From Aquabacterium sp. OR-4 (lineage in GTDB: Bacteria > Pseudomonadota > Gammaproteobacteria > Burkholderiales > Burkholderiaceae_C), in assembly GCF_025290835.2 (NCBI RefSeq), contig NZ_JAOCQD020000001.1:1116001-1180000 (forward strand): DNA of 64,000 bases, given 5' to 3'. Below are positions 37,834-48,402 of the stretch, piece after piece; position 1 is the first letter of the stretch, and each line of letters starts with the position of its first letter. The position numbers and the translations under genes are program-made. Under the pieces are notes generated by a model. It was not told where the DNA came from. It did no database searches and was given only the letters and a program-made list of their open reading frames with translations.

Positions 37834-39312
37834 ATGTCGATGATGGAGTTCTCGCTGTCCCGCGCAAGCCGTGCCGCTGTGGCGCTGGCGGCTGCGCTGA
37901 TGCTGGCCGTGCCGGCTGTGGCCCAGGTGCGAGCAGCGCCGGTGGCGGCCGGCGCAACGCTGCCCGATTTCACCGAGCTGGTCGAGAAGGTGGGCCCGTC
38001 GGTGGTGGGCATCCGTACGCTCGAGCGTGCCAATGGCCGCAGTGGCCAGAGCGGCATGGACCCGAGCATGGAGGAGTTCTTCCGCCGCTTCGGCATTCCG
38101 ATGCCCGGCAATCCCAACAACCCGGGTGGCCGCGGCACCACGCCGCGTGGCGGCAACGCCGAAGAAGAGCCGCAGCAGCGCGGTGTGGGCTCGGGCTTCG
38201 TGCTCAGCGCCGATGGCTTCATCATGACCAACGCGCATGTGGTCGATGGCGCCGACGAGTTGATCGTCACGCTCACCGACAAGCGCGAGTTCAAGGCCAA
38301 GGTCATCGGCCTGGACAAGCGCACCGATGTGGCCGTGGTCAAGATCGACGCCACCGGTCTGCCGGCGGTGAAGCTGGGCGATGTCGGCAAGCTCAAGGTC
38401 GGTGAATGGGTGCTGGCCATCGGCTCGCCCTTCGGCCTGGAGAACACGGTCACGGCCGGCATCGTCAGCGCCAAGGCGCGCGACACCGGCGACTACCTGC
38501 CCTTCATCCAGACCGACGTGGCCATCAACCCCGGCAACTCGGGCGGTCCGCTGATCAACATGCGTGGCGAGGTGGTGGGCATCAACAGCCAGATCTACAG
38601 CCGCTCGGGCGGCTTCATGGGCATCTCGTTCGCGATCCCGATCGACGAGGCCGGCCGCGTGGCCGACCAGCTGCGGGCGCAGGGGCGGGTGATCCGCGGC
38701 CGCATCGGCGTGAGCATTGCGCCGGTGACCAAGGACGTGGCCGAGTCGATCGGCCTGGGCAAGCCAGCCGGCGCGCTGGTGCGCAGCGTCGAAGGCGGTG
38801 GACCGGCCGAGAAGGCCGGGCTCGAGGCGGGCGACATCATCACCAAGGTCGATGGCAAGGCGGTCGAGAAGTCGGGCGACCTGCCGCGCATCGTCGGTGC
38901 CACCCGGCCGGGCAGCAAGGCGGTGCTGCAGGTGTTCCGCCGCGGCGGCTACCGCGACATCACGGTCACGGTGGCCGAGTTCGAGCCCGATGCGCCCACG
39001 CGGGTCGCGACCCAGGAGGCGCCGGCGGCGCCGGCCCGCTCGGCGCTGGGCCTTACCGTCACCGAGCTCACCGAGGCCCAGCGCCGCGAGCTCAAGCTCA
39101 AGCAGGGCGTGCGGGTCGAGGCGGTGGACGGTGCGGCCGCACGCGCCGGCCTGCGCGAGGGCGATGTGGTGCTGGCGCTCGACAACGTCGAGATCAGCGA
39201 CGTCAAGCAGTTCCTCGCGGTGGCCACCAAGGCCGAGAAGGCGCGCGCCATCAGCGTGATGGTGCGGCGCGGCGAGTGGGTCAACTACCTGGTCATCCGG
39301 CCGACCCGCTGA
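37834..39312 (+). CDS. degQ: Periplasmic serine protease/chaperone DegQ/MucD type (Do family)
   Basis: 492 residues with a signal peptide (to about AVAQVRA, residue 30). The catalytic triad is visible: His in IMTNAHVVDGADE near 135, Asp in RTDVAVVKID near 165 and Ser in NPGNSGGPLI near 240. Two PDZ domains follow (IRGRIGVSIAPVTKDVA near 290 and a second from about 395). Last gene of the sigma-E operon; it degrades or refolds damaged envelope proteins. A GTG-rich stretch upstream at 37816 offers another in-frame start, not preferred. Confidence 0.96.
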   Translation: MSMMEFSLSRASRAAVALAAALMLAVPAVAQVRAAPVAAGATLPDFTELVEKVGPSVVGIRTLERANGRSGQSGMDPSMEEFFRRFGIPMPGNPNNPGGRGTTPRGGNAEEEPQQRGVGSGFVLSADGFIMTNAHVVDGADELIVTLTDKREFKAKVIGLDKRTDVAVVKIDATGLPAVKLGDVGKLKVGEWVLAIGSPFGLENTVTAGIVSAKARDTGDYLPFIQTDVAINPGNSGGPLINMRGEVVGINSQIYSRSGGFMGISFAIPIDEAGRVADQLRAQGRVIRGRIGVSIAPVTKDVAESIGLGKPAGALVRSVEGGGPAEKAGLEAGDIITKVDGKAVEKSGDLPRIVGATRPGSKAVLQVFRRGGYRDITVTVAEFEPDAPTRVATQEAPAAPARSALGLTVTELTEAQRRELKLKQGVRVEAVDGAAARAGLREGDVVLALDNVEISDVKQFLAVATKAEKARAISVMVRRGEWVNYLVIRPTR

Positions 39313-39594
39313 TCCGGCCGGGGGCTCAAAAAACCTGGGCATCCGACTGCGCTGGCGGGTCTTTCCGCATCACGGCAGGGCGGCTGGATGAACCCCCAGG
39401 CCGCGCACCGGCCCGCGGCCAGCCGTTTCTGCCGGTGTGACAGGTGCTGAAGTTGGTTGTCGCTAACTTACTTGGGCCGCCGCCGTGGATTGTGCTGGCC
39501 GGCAGTTAGAATTCAGGGGTTCGCCACGGGTTTGCATGCGCTTCGCGCGCGCAGTGAACGGTGGTTGAAGCACTCGGCGTTGTGCCGCCGAGAC

Positions 39595-39614
39595 TGTGGA
39601 TAAGCTGTGGATGA
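39595..39614 (+). promoter_or_regulatory. Two tandem DnaA-box-like sites
   Basis: TGTGGATAA at 39595-39603 is the exact complement of the consensus DnaA box TTATCCACA. TGTGGATGA at 39606-39614, in the same orientation 11 bp on, differs at one position. They lie 51 bp upstream of the -35 of the small-RNA unit. DnaA binding there could regulate that promoter or titrate DnaA; two boxes are too few for an origin. Confidence 0.6.
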
Positions 39615-39664
39615 GTTTTCTTTGTTGGCCACCCGCAACGGCCGGAAATCCAGCATTGGCGCGG

Positions 39665-39692
39665 TTTCCAGCGCGGTCGATTTGGCTACAAT
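39665..39692 (+). promoter_or_regulatory. Sigma-70-like promoter of the small-RNA unit
   Basis: TTTCCA (39665-39670) and TACAAT (39687-39692) are separated by 16 bp. The -10 matches consensus at five of six positions, the -35 at four. The predicted start is about 39699, exactly where the first hairpin of the downstream unit begins. Confidence 0.6.
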
Positions 39693-39698
39693 GAAGGC

Positions 39699-39761
39699 CC
39701 AACAAGCAGTTGCCAAACATTTGTTGGAAGGCGCGTCTCCTCTTGGACGTGCCTTTTTTTT
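39699..39761 (+). ncRNA. Candidate small RNA (or lepA leader) with anti-Shine-Dalgarno loop
   Basis: From the predicted start, CCAACAA (39699-39705) pairs with TTGTTGG (39721-39727). A second hairpin follows at once, with arms 39728-39737 and 39746-39755, a loop TCCTCTTG and a run of eight T. Transcript size would be about 63 nt. The loop and its flank contain CTCCTCTT, complementary to Shine-Dalgarno sequences, as in several known families of sRNAs with C/U-rich loops. It could act in trans on mRNAs, or be an attenuator for lepA, which starts 101 bp downstream. No family name can be assigned from sequence alone. Confidence 0.6.
39728..39761 (+). terminator. Intrinsic terminator
   Basis: Ten-base-pair stem AAGGCGCGTC / GACGTGCCTT (one G-U pair), an 8-nt loop and T8 (39754-39761). 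This is the only clear rho-independent terminator seen in the window. Confidence 0.8.
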
Positions 39762-39862
39762 ATGTCCCGGCGGGCCTGCGCGAGGCTTTGCCGACACCCC
39801 CGGTCCGAATGCGATGCCGCGCGGCTTGTCGCGCATCCGGTGACGGGGCGCTGACTGTTCCC

Positions 39863-41671
<1,809 letters not shown>

Positions 41672-41702
41672 TTCCCGGCCCGATACGGCGCCCGATGCAT
41701 CC

Positions 41703-42674
41703 ATGATGAGCACCCTCACTGCCGTGTTGTACGGCGCACTGGCCGTCTACCTTGGTGGTTGGTACCTCGGTCACTGGATCGGCAATTTCTCGCTGCTGCT
41801 CTTCGTCCTGACCGTGTTCACGCTCGGCTACTGGCTGGCCGAGCACTGGCGCTTTGCGCCGGCGCGCCAGCGGGCGGCCGACACGCTGGCTTCGGGCGAT
41901 GCCCAGCGCCGCGCCGAGCTGCAGAAGATGGGCATCGCCAAGGTCGACGGCGATGTCAGCGAGGCCCGCGAGAAGCTGCTGATGCAGCCCTGGTGGATCG
42001 ACTGGACCGCCGGGCTGTTTCCGGTGATCCTGATCGTGTTCGTGCTGCGCTCGTTTCTCTTCGAGCCGTTCAAGATTCCGTCGGGCTCGATGATCCCCAC
42101 GCTGCTGGTCGGCGACCTGATCCTGGTGAACAAGTTTCACTATGGCGTGCGCCTGCCGGTGATCAACAAGAAGATCATCGCCAACAACGACCCGCAGCGC
42201 GGCGACGTGATGGTGTTCCGCTACCCGGTGGACAAGCGCATCGACTACATCAAGCGCGTGGTGGGCGTGCCGGGCGACGAGGTCACCTACAGCGCCCAGC
42301 GCCTCACCGTGAACGGCAAGCCGGTGCCGCTGACCGCCAAGGGCGACTTCTACGACGAGGACAGCATGCGCTATGCGCCCGAGTTCTCCGAGCAGCTGGG
42401 CGCCGTCACGCACAACATCCTGGTCGACCCGAAGCGCAGCTCGATCTACCAGCCGATGGAGTCGTTCGAAAAGTTCCGTGACAACTGTCGCTACACCGCC
42501 GAAGGTGTCACCTGCAAGGTGCCGGCCGGCCACTACTTCATGATGGGCGACAACCGCGACAATTCGCAGGATTCGCGCTACTGGGGTTTTGTGCCCGACG
42601 AGAACATCGTCGGCCGCGCCTTCGTGGTGTGGATGAACTTCGGCAACCTGCGCCGCATCGGCAGCTTCAACTGA
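41703..42674 (+). CDS. lepB: Signal peptidase I
   Basis: 323 residues. N-terminal transmembrane segments at about 1-20, 25-45 and 105-122 anchor it. The catalytic Ser is in IPSGSMIPTLLVGDLI near 130 and the Lys in DKRIDYIKRVVGVPGD near 185; FMMGDNRDNSQDSR near 283 is the third signature. It cleaves signal peptides of exported proteins, including those inferred here for DegQ and the polysaccharide export protein. It starts 31 bp after lepA. Confidence 0.97.
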   Translation: MMSTLTAVLYGALAVYLGGWYLGHWIGNFSLLLFVLTVFTLGYWLAEHWRFAPARQRAADTLASGDAQRRAELQKMGIAKVDGDVSEAREKLLMQPWWIDWTAGLFPVILIVFVLRSFLFEPFKIPSGSMIPTLLVGDLILVNKFHYGVRLPVINKKIIANNDPQRGDVMVFRYPVDKRIDYIKRVVGVPGDEVTYSAQRLTVNGKPVPLTAKGDFYDEDSMRYAPEFSEQLGAVTHNILVDPKRSSIYQPMESFEKFRDNCRYTAEGVTCKVPAGHYFMMGDNRDNSQDSRYWGFVPDENIVGRAFVVWMNFGNLRRIGSFN

Positions 42675-42711
42675 AGCCCTTCGCGGCGCCCACCGTCACC
42701 TGGCCAGGCCC

Positions 42712-43080
42712 ATGATGCAACGCGTCCGCACTGCCACCCCCACCCGAGGCCTCACGCTGATCGGCCTGCTCAGCTGGGCCATCGTGGTGGGCTTCGCCGG
42801 TTATGTGCTGGTGCATGCGCTGCCCACGGTGACCGAGTTCTATGCCATCCAGCGCGCGGTCGACCGCGTGGCGGTCGGCCAGTCCACCACGGTGGCCGGC
42901 ATCCGCGCCGCCTTCGACAAGCAGAAGAACGTCGACCAGACCATTTCATCGATCTCGGGCAGCGACCTCGACATCACCAAGCAGAACGACAAGGTGGTGA
43001 TCAGCTTCGCCTACGAGAAGGAGATCGAGCTGGTCGGTCCCGTGTTCCTGCTGCTCAAGTACCGCGGCCAGTCGAAGTGA
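42712..43080 (+). CDS. DUF4845 membrane protein
   Basis: 122 residues. One N-terminal transmembrane helix (LIGLLSWAIVVGFAGYVLVH at about 16-35) and a small periplasmic domain (AIQRAVDRVAVGQSTTVAGI, then DKVVISFAYEKEIELVGPVF). The family is found between lepB and rnc in many beta- and gammaproteobacteria; its function is unknown. Confidence 0.9.
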   Translation: MMQRVRTATPTRGLTLIGLLSWAIVVGFAGYVLVHALPTVTEFYAIQRAVDRVAVGQSTTVAGIRAAFDKQKNVDQTISSISGSDLDITKQNDKVVISFAYEKEIELVGPVFLLLKYRGQSK

Positions 43081-43246
43081 GGCGCGGCGCCCGGGCGCCA
43101 CGCTGAGAAGTCCTCGACTGCCGCCTTGCCCCGCCGCGCCGGCAGCGCACCAGCGCCATGCCGTCGCGGTGATGTACCCGACACTGTTTCCGGCTTCCTG
43201 AGCCCACCGGTCGCCAGCCTGGCGCCGGCCTGCTACCCTTTCTGCC

Positions 43247-43951
43247 ATGGAACCCCGCCTCGACTCGCTGCAGCAACGCCTGGGCCATCGCTTTGCCGAT
43301 GGCCGTCTGCTGTCGCGCGCGCTCACCCATCGCAGCCACGGTGCCGACCACAACGAGCGGCTCGAGTTTCTGGGCGATGCGGTGCTGAACCTGGCCGTGT
43401 CCACCCTGCTGTACGAGCGCTTCTCGGGCTCGGACGAGGGTGACCTGACCCGCGTGCGCGCACACCTGGTGCGCGAGGACAGCCTGCACCGCGTGGCGCT
43501 GATGCTCGGCCTGCCCGAGGTGCTGCGCCTGTCGGACGGCGAGGCGCGGGGCGGTGGCGCGCAGCGGCCCTCGATCCTGGCCGATGCGGTGGAGGCGCTG
43601 ATCGGTGCCACCTACCTCGACGGCGGCTTCGAGCCCGCGCAGGCCCTGGTGCGGCTGCTGTTTGGCGAGCTGATCGCCGGCACCGAGGCCGACAACTGGA
43701 GCAAGGACGCCAAGACCGAGCTGCAGGAGTGGCTGCAGGCGCGGCGCCTGCCGGTGCCGGCCTACCGCATCGTGGCCACGCGCGGCCAGGCGCATGCGCA
43801 GACCTTCGAGGTCGAGTGCGCCGTGCCCGCGCTGGGCCTGGCCGAGCCGGGCGAGGGCCGCTCGCGCCGCACCGCCGAGCAAGAAGCCGCGCGCCGCATG
43901 CTGGCGCGCCTGCGCGCCAGCGACAAGCCCGGCGGCCCGCTGCGGGTTTGA
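43247..43951 (+). CDS. rnc: Ribonuclease III
   Basis: 234 residues. The RNase III signature [17 protein letters not shown] is near residue 37, with the acidic second cluster [15 protein letters not shown] near 112. The double-stranded RNA-binding domain occupies about 155-227 ([20 protein letters not shown] ... [12 protein letters not shown]). It processes rRNA precursors and structured mRNAs. It lies 166 bp after the DUF4845 gene and just before era. Confidence 0.97.
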   Translation: MEPRLDSLQQRLGHRFADGRLLSRALTHRSHGADHNERLEFLGDAVLNLAVSTLLYERFSGSDEGDLTRVRAHLVREDSLHRVALMLGLPEVLRLSDGEARGGGAQRPSILADAVEALIGATYLDGGFEPAQALVRLLFGELIAGTEADNWSKDAKTELQEWLQARRLPVPAYRIVATRGQAHAQTFEVECAVPALGLAEPGEGRSRRTAEQEAARRMLARLRASDKPGGPLRV

Positions 43952-44013
43952 GCCGCGCCGCCCGGCCTCGCCCACCACCGCCGAGCCAGACGCTGGCGCC
44001 CGCCCTCCACGAC

Positions 44014-45006
44014 ATGCCCCCCATGACCCTGCCCGACCACTCTTCCGCGGCCGATGCCGACACGCCCGACGGCACCAACCCGGCCGATGCCCAGGGCCAG
44101 CGCTGCGGCCTGATCGCGATCGTCGGCCGCCCCAACGTGGGCAAGAGCACGCTGCTCAACGCCCTGGTGGGGCAGAAGATCAGCATCACCTCGCGCAAGG
44201 CGCAAACTACGCGCCACCGCATCACCGGCATCCGCACGCTCGAGCAGACGCAGTTCGTGTTCGTCGACACGCCCGGTTTCCAGACCAAGGAGACGCGTGG
44301 CCGTGCGGTGCTCAACCGCAGCCTCAACCGCACGGTGCAGGGCGTGCTGGCCGATGTGGACGTGGTGCTGTTCCTGGTCGAGGCCGGCCGCTTCAGCCTC
44401 GATGACGCCAAGGTGCTGGCCCTGCTGCAGGGCGGTGGCGTGAAGGACAAGCCGGCCATCCTGGTGGCCAACAAGCTCGACGCGGTGCAGCGCCGCACCG
44501 ACATCCTGCCCTGGCTCAAGACCATGCAGGAGCGCCACACCTTTGCCGAGTTCGTGCCCATGTCGGCCACCAAGGCGGCCGATGTCGAGCGCCTGTTCCG
44601 CATCGTCTCGCCCTACCTGCCCGAGCAGCCCTGGCTGTACGAGGAAGATGCGCTCACCGACCGCAGCGACCGCTTCATGGCCGCCGAGCTGATCCGCGAG
44701 AAGCTGTTCCGCCTGACCGGCGACGAGCTGCCCTACAGCTCCACCGTGGTGATCGACAAGTACGAGGAAGAAGAAGGCCCGGTGCGGCCGCTGCACCGCA
44801 TTGCCGCCACCATCGTGGTCGAGCGCGACGCGCACAAGGGCATGGTCATCGGCGATGGCGGCGAGCGCCTCAAGCGCATCGGCAGCGAGGCCCGGCAAGA
44901 GCTCGAGCAGCTCACCGGTGCCAAGGTGTTTCTGGAGCTGTGGGTCAAGGTGCGCTCGGGCTGGGCCGACAGCGAGGAGCATCTGCGCTCCTACGGCTAC
45001 GAGTGA
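44014..45006 (+). CDS. era: GTPase Era
   Basis: 330 residues from ATG 44014 (ATG 44023 also possible). An acidic N-terminal extension of about 30 residues precedes the GTPase domain: G1 [16 protein letters not shown] near 37, G2 region [11 protein letters not shown]3 [10 protein letters not shown] near 85, G4 LVANKLDAV near 150. The C-terminal KH domain contains [20 protein letters not shown] near 282. It is essential for 16S rRNA maturation and 30S assembly. 62 bp after rnc. Confidence 0.96.
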   Translation: MPPMTLPDHSSAADADTPDGTNPADAQGQRCGLIAIVGRPNVGKSTLLNALVGQKISITSRKAQTTRHRITGIRTLEQTQFVFVDTPGFQTKETRGRAVLNRSLNRTVQGVLADVDVVLFLVEAGRFSLDDAKVLALLQGGGVKDKPAILVANKLDAVQRRTDILPWLKTMQERHTFAEFVPMSATKAADVERLFRIVSPYLPEQPWLYEEDALTDRSDRFMAAELIREKLFRLTGDELPYSSTVVIDKYEEEEGPVRPLHRIAATIVVERDAHKGMVIGDGGERLKRIGSEARQELEQLTGAKVFLELWVKVRSGWADSEEHLRSYGYE

Positions 45007-45140
45007 AACCGCATGGATCTGCCTGCTGCGCCCACCGATCTCAGGCCTGCGCTGCTCGCCGTACGGGTGTACGGCTGCGCTGCTCGGCCTGACCTCGGCG
45101 CGCTCGCGACGGCATCTCCACGCGGTCTCCGTGCTCCGTT

Positions 45141-46040
45141 GTGAGTCGGTTCTCGGCCCAGCATGCTTTTGTCCTGCACCAGTGGGACTGGAGCGAGACC
45201 AGCCTGATCCTCGACCTGTTCACCCGTGAGCAGGGCCGCGTGGCGGTGGTGGCCAAGGGCGCCAAGCGGCCCTATTCGCAGCTGCGGCCGGTGTTGATGC
45301 CCTTTCAGCGGGTGCAGGTCACGCTGGGCCGCAGCAAGGCCGACAAGGCGGGTGAGGGCGGTGGCGGGGCGGGGGTCAGTGCCGGCGCCGGTGGCGAGGG
45401 CGGCGAGATCGTCACGCTGCGGGCGGCCGAATACGCCGGCGCCGGCCGCGTGCTGCCGCCGGGCCAGCTGATTGCCGGCTTCTACCTGAACGAGCTGCTG
45501 CAAAAGCTGCTGGCCCGCGACGATGCCCACGAGCCGGTGTTCGACGCCTATGCCGACACGCTGCAGGCCCTGGCCGCCGCGGCCCACGACGAGGCCGCCG
45601 CGCAGGCCGCGCTGCGCGCCTTCGAGCTGCTGCTGCTGCGCGAGATCGGCGTGCTGCCCGGCCTGGAGCTCGACACCGCCACGCAGGATCTGCTGAAGCC
45701 CGGCCGCCGCTACCGCCTGCTGCCCGAAACCGGCCTGGTGCGCGCCGGCAACGACGAGCCGGCCGCGATGGACGGCGCGATCTGGCTGGCGCTGGAGGCC
45801 GCGCTGGGCGCGCAGGCGCTGGGGGCGCTGCGCCTGGCCTGCGGCACGGCACTGGCGGCGCTGCGGCCGCAGCTGCGGGCCCAGCTTCACTATCATCTGG
45901 GCTCGCCGCAGCTGCGCACCCGGCAGATGATGCTGGAGGTGCGCCGCCTGCTTGACGGTCCGGGCGCCGCGCCGGTGGTGTCGCCGCTGACGCTGGCCGA
46001 GCCCGCCCCGCCTTCCCTCACCCCCCGGTCATCGCCATGA
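45141..46040 (+). CDS. recO: DNA repair protein RecO
   Basis: 299 residues from GTG 45141. The OB-fold N-terminal domain has [20 protein letters not shown] at about 10-29 and [19 protein letters not shown]; the helical domain includes [20 protein letters not shown] near 125. A glycine-rich insertion at about residues 73-93 lies in a loop of the OB domain, and a Pro/Ala-rich C-terminal tail is variable. It loads RecA with RecF/RecR. It overlaps pdxJ by 4 bp; the 134 bp before it hold no gene. Confidence 0.93.
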   Translation: MSRFSAQHAFVLHQWDWSETSLILDLFTREQGRVAVVAKGAKRPYSQLRPVLMPFQRVQVTLGRSKADKAGEGGGGAGVSAGAGGEGGEIVTLRAAEYAGAGRVLPPGQLIAGFYLNELLQKLLARDDAHEPVFDAYADTLQALAAAAHDEAAAQAALRAFELLLLREIGVLPGLELDTATQDLLKPGRRYRLLPETGLVRAGNDEPAAMDGAIWLALEAALGAQALGALRLACGTALAALRPQLRAQLHYHLGSPQLRTRQMMLEVRRLLDGPGAAPVVSPLTLAEPAPPSLTPRSSP

Positions 46041-46822
46041 ATCCCCTGGTCGCCCCCGAGCCCGGTCGCCACGACGGCCGCACCGCGCTGTCGGTCAACG
46101 TCAACAAGATCGCGTTGCTGCGCAACACGCGGCATCTGGGCATCCCCGACGTGGTGGCGCTGTCGCGCATTGCGCTCGAGGCCGGCGCCCAGGGCATCAC
46201 GGTGCATCCGCGGCCCGACGAGCGCCACATCCGCGCCCACGATGTGCACGAGCTGGCCACGCTGATGCGCCAGTGGCCGCAGGCCGAGTACAACCTCGAG
46301 GGCAATCCGTTCCACAACCTGATGGACTTCATCCGCGTGGTGAAGCCGCAGCAGGCCACCTTCGTGCCCGACAGCGTCGACCAGTTCACCAGCGACCACG
46401 GCTGGCGCTTTCCGCAGGATCTGGCGCGTCTGCAGCCGCTGGTGGCCGAGTGCCAGGCGCTGGGCGTGCGGGTGAGCCTGTTCATGGACCCCGATGCCGC
46501 GCTGATGGCCGGTGCCGCTGCCACCGGCGCCGAGCGGGTGGAGCTCTATACCGAAACCTACGCGGCCGCGCATGGCACGCCGCGCCAGGCCGAGGTGCTG
46601 GCGCAGTTTGCCGCCGCCGCCGCCGCGGCCCAGGCCGCCGGCCTGGCCGTGAACGCCGGCCACGACCTGAACCGCGCCAACCTCACCGACTTTCTGCGCG
46701 CCGTGCCCGGCGTGGCCGAGGTGTCGATCGGCCATGCGCTGATGGCCGATGCGCTGGCGCTCGGCCTGGCCGAGACGGTGCGCGACTACCAGCGCTGCAT
46801 CCAGCGCAGCCTGACGCTGTGA
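46037..46822 (+). CDS. pdxJ: Pyridoxine 5'-phosphate synthase
   Basis: 261 residues. [16 protein letters not shown] near the start, [17 protein letters not shown] near 55, [14 protein letters not shown] near 85 and the late [19 protein letters not shown] are the conserved TIM-barrel segments. It condenses 3-amino-2-oxopropyl phosphate with deoxyxylulose-5-phosphate to make pyridoxine 5'-phosphate. ATGA/GTGA overlaps with recO and acpS make a recO-pdxJ-acpS unit. Confidence 0.97.
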   Translation: MNPLVAPEPGRHDGRTALSVNVNKIALLRNTRHLGIPDVVALSRIALEAGAQGITVHPRPDERHIRAHDVHELATLMRQWPQAEYNLEGNPFHNLMDFIRVVKPQQATFVPDSVDQFTSDHGWRFPQDLARLQPLVAECQALGVRVSLFMDPDAALMAGAAATGAERVELYTETYAAAHGTPRQAEVLAQFAAAAAAAQAAGLAVNAGHDLNRANLTDFLRAVPGVAEVSIGHALMADALALGLAETVRDYQRCIQRSLTL

Positions 46823-47250
46823 TCCACGGCATCGGCACCGACATCTGCGACATCCGCCGCCTGCGCGCCACCTTCGAGCGTCGCGGCGAGCGCTTTGCCG
46901 AACGGGTGCTTGGCGAGCGCGAGCTGGCGGTCTGGCGCGCGCGCCGTGCCCGGGCCGAGGTGCGCGGCGTGGCCTACCTGGCCACCCGCTTCTCGGCCAA
47001 GGAGGCCTTCTCCAAGGCCATCGGCCTGGGCATGCGCATGCCCATGAGCTGGCGCGCCTGCGAGATCCTCAACCACCCCAGCGGCCAGCCCTACATCCGG
47101 CTGGATGGCGCGCTGGCCCAGTGGTTCCAGGCGCGCGGCCTGCGCGCCCATGTCACCGTCACCGACGAGACCGACTACGCCGCCAGCTTTGTGGTGGTTG
47201 AGCGTGACGGGCCCGCTGTTTCTGAACCGTTCCCGAACCCCGGCGCCTGA
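46819..47250 (+). CDS. acpS: Holo-[acyl-carrier-protein] synthase
   Basis: 143 residues from GTG 46819, which overlaps the pdxJ stop as [24 protein letters not shown] at the start carries the Mg-binding Asp, and [19 protein letters not shown] near 57 the Glu/Lys active-site helix. It attaches 4'-phosphopantetheine to ACP. A C-terminal tail of about 20 residues beyond the core is specific to this protein. Confidence 0.96.
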   Translation: MIHGIGTDICDIRRLRATFERRGERFAERVLGERELAVWRARRARAEVRGVAYLATRFSAKEAFSKAIGLGMRMPMSWRACEILNHPSGQPYIRLDGALAQWFQARGLRAHVTVTDETDYAASFVVVERDGPAVSEPFPNPGA

Positions 47251-47271
47251 GCGCGCCGCCAAGACACCTCC

Positions 47272-48333
47272 ATGACCGAATCGACCCTGGGCCATGCCCC
47301 CGTGGTGCTGGACATTGCCGGCACCGAACTCAACGCCGACGACCGCCGCCGCCTGCAGCACCCGTTGACCGGCGGCCTGATCCTGTTTGCGCGCAACTGG
47401 GCCAGCCGCGCCCAGCTCACCGCGCTGACGGCCGAGATCAAGGCCATCCGTCCCGATGTGCTGGTGTGTGTTGACCATGAAGGCGGCCGCGTGCAGCGCT
47501 TTCGCAGCGACGGCTTCACCCACCTGCCGGCCATGCGCGTGCTGGGCGAGCTGTGGATGCAGGACGCGCTGCGCGCCACCGATGCCGCCACGGCCGCGGG
47601 TTATGTGCTGGGCGCCGAGCTGCGCGCCTGCGGCGTGGACCTGAGCTTCACGCCGGTGCTGGATCTCGACCATGGCCCCAGCGGCGTGATCGGCGACCGC
47701 GCCTTCCACCGCGATGCGCGCGTGGTCACCATGCTGGCCAAGAGCCTGATGCATGGCCTGCTGCAATCGGGCATGGCCAACTGCGGCAAGCACTTCCCCG
47801 GCCACGGCTTCGTGGCGGCCGACAGCCACACCGAGGTGCCGGTGGACAAGCGCGCGCTGCGCGCCATCCTGGCCGACGACGCCATGCCCTACGACTGGCT
47901 GTCCACCAGCCTGACCAGCGTGATGCCGGCGCATGTGATCTACCCCAAGGTCGACAAGCTGCCGGCCGGCTTCTCGCCGCGCTGGCTGCAGGACATCCTG
48001 CGCGGCCGCCTGGGCTTCCAGGGCGCGATCTTCAGCGACGACCTCAGCATGGAAGGCGCCAAGGTGGCCGGCAGTGCGGTGGATGGCGCCATCGCCGCGC
48101 TGGCCGCCGGCTGCGACCTGGTGCTGCTGTGCAACCAGAGCCTGGTGGACGGTGGCAAGCCGGTGGATGCGCTGCTCGACGGCCTGATGAGCGCACGCCG
48201 CAAGAAGCGCTGGCAGGCGCAGGGCGCCAGCGAGGCGCGCCGCCTCGACCTGCTGCCGCTGAGCCCGCCGCTGCCCTGGGACGAGCTGATGCACCAGCCG
48301 CAGTACCAGCACGCGCTGGCGCGCCTGCCCTGA
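47272..48333 (+). CDS. nagZ: Beta-N-acetylhexosaminidase NagZ
   Basis: 353 residues, GH3 family. DVLVCVDHEGGRVQRFRSDG near 60 binds substrate, NCGKHFPGHGFVAADSHTEV near 165 contains the catalytic His loop, and AIFSDDLSMEGAKVAG near 250 holds the nucleophilic Asp. It removes GlcNAc from anhydromuropeptides in cell-wall recycling. It lies 21 bp after acpS and closes this rightward block; the converging YeiH gene ends 69 bp later. Confidence 0.96.
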   Translation: MTESTLGHAPVVLDIAGTELNADDRRRLQHPLTGGLILFARNWASRAQLTALTAEIKAIRPDVLVCVDHEGGRVQRFRSDGFTHLPAMRVLGELWMQDALRATDAATAAGYVLGAELRACGVDLSFTPVLDLDHGPSGVIGDRAFHRDARVVTMLAKSLMHGLLQSGMANCGKHFPGHGFVAADSHTEVPVDKRALRAILADDAMPYDWLSTSLTSVMPAHVIYPKVDKLPAGFSPRWLQDILRGRLGFQGAIFSDDLSMEGAKVAGSAVDGAIAALAAGCDLVLLCNQSLVDGGKPVDALLDGLMSARRKKRWQAQGASEARRLDLLPLSPPLPWDELMHQPQYQHALARLP

Positions 48334-48402
48334 AGCACCGCGGCGCCTGGCGCGCCCGGGGCTCACTTCGCGCCCACCGCGCCCATCGCGCCCGCTGCCC
48401 CG

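Larger units (their letters stand above)
39313..39862 (+). other. 550-bp intergenic region between degQ and lepA
   Basis: No convincing protein gene. The left half (39313-39590) is GC-rich with no clear signal apart from an isolated TAGAAT at 39507. The right half holds two tandem DnaA-box-like 9-mers (39595-39614) and a promoter-hairpin-terminator unit (39665-39761). An open frame at 39607-39843 runs through both and is judged spurious. Confidence 0.6.

Noticed and set aside
39490..39512. TTGTGC and TAGAAT as a promoter in the degQ-lepA gap.
   Set aside because: The spacing is only 11 bp, too short for sigma-70 promoters.
39607..39843. A 78-codon open frame upstream of lepA.
   Set aside because: It runs through the promoter, hairpins and terminator of the candidate small RNA and has no ribosome-binding site.
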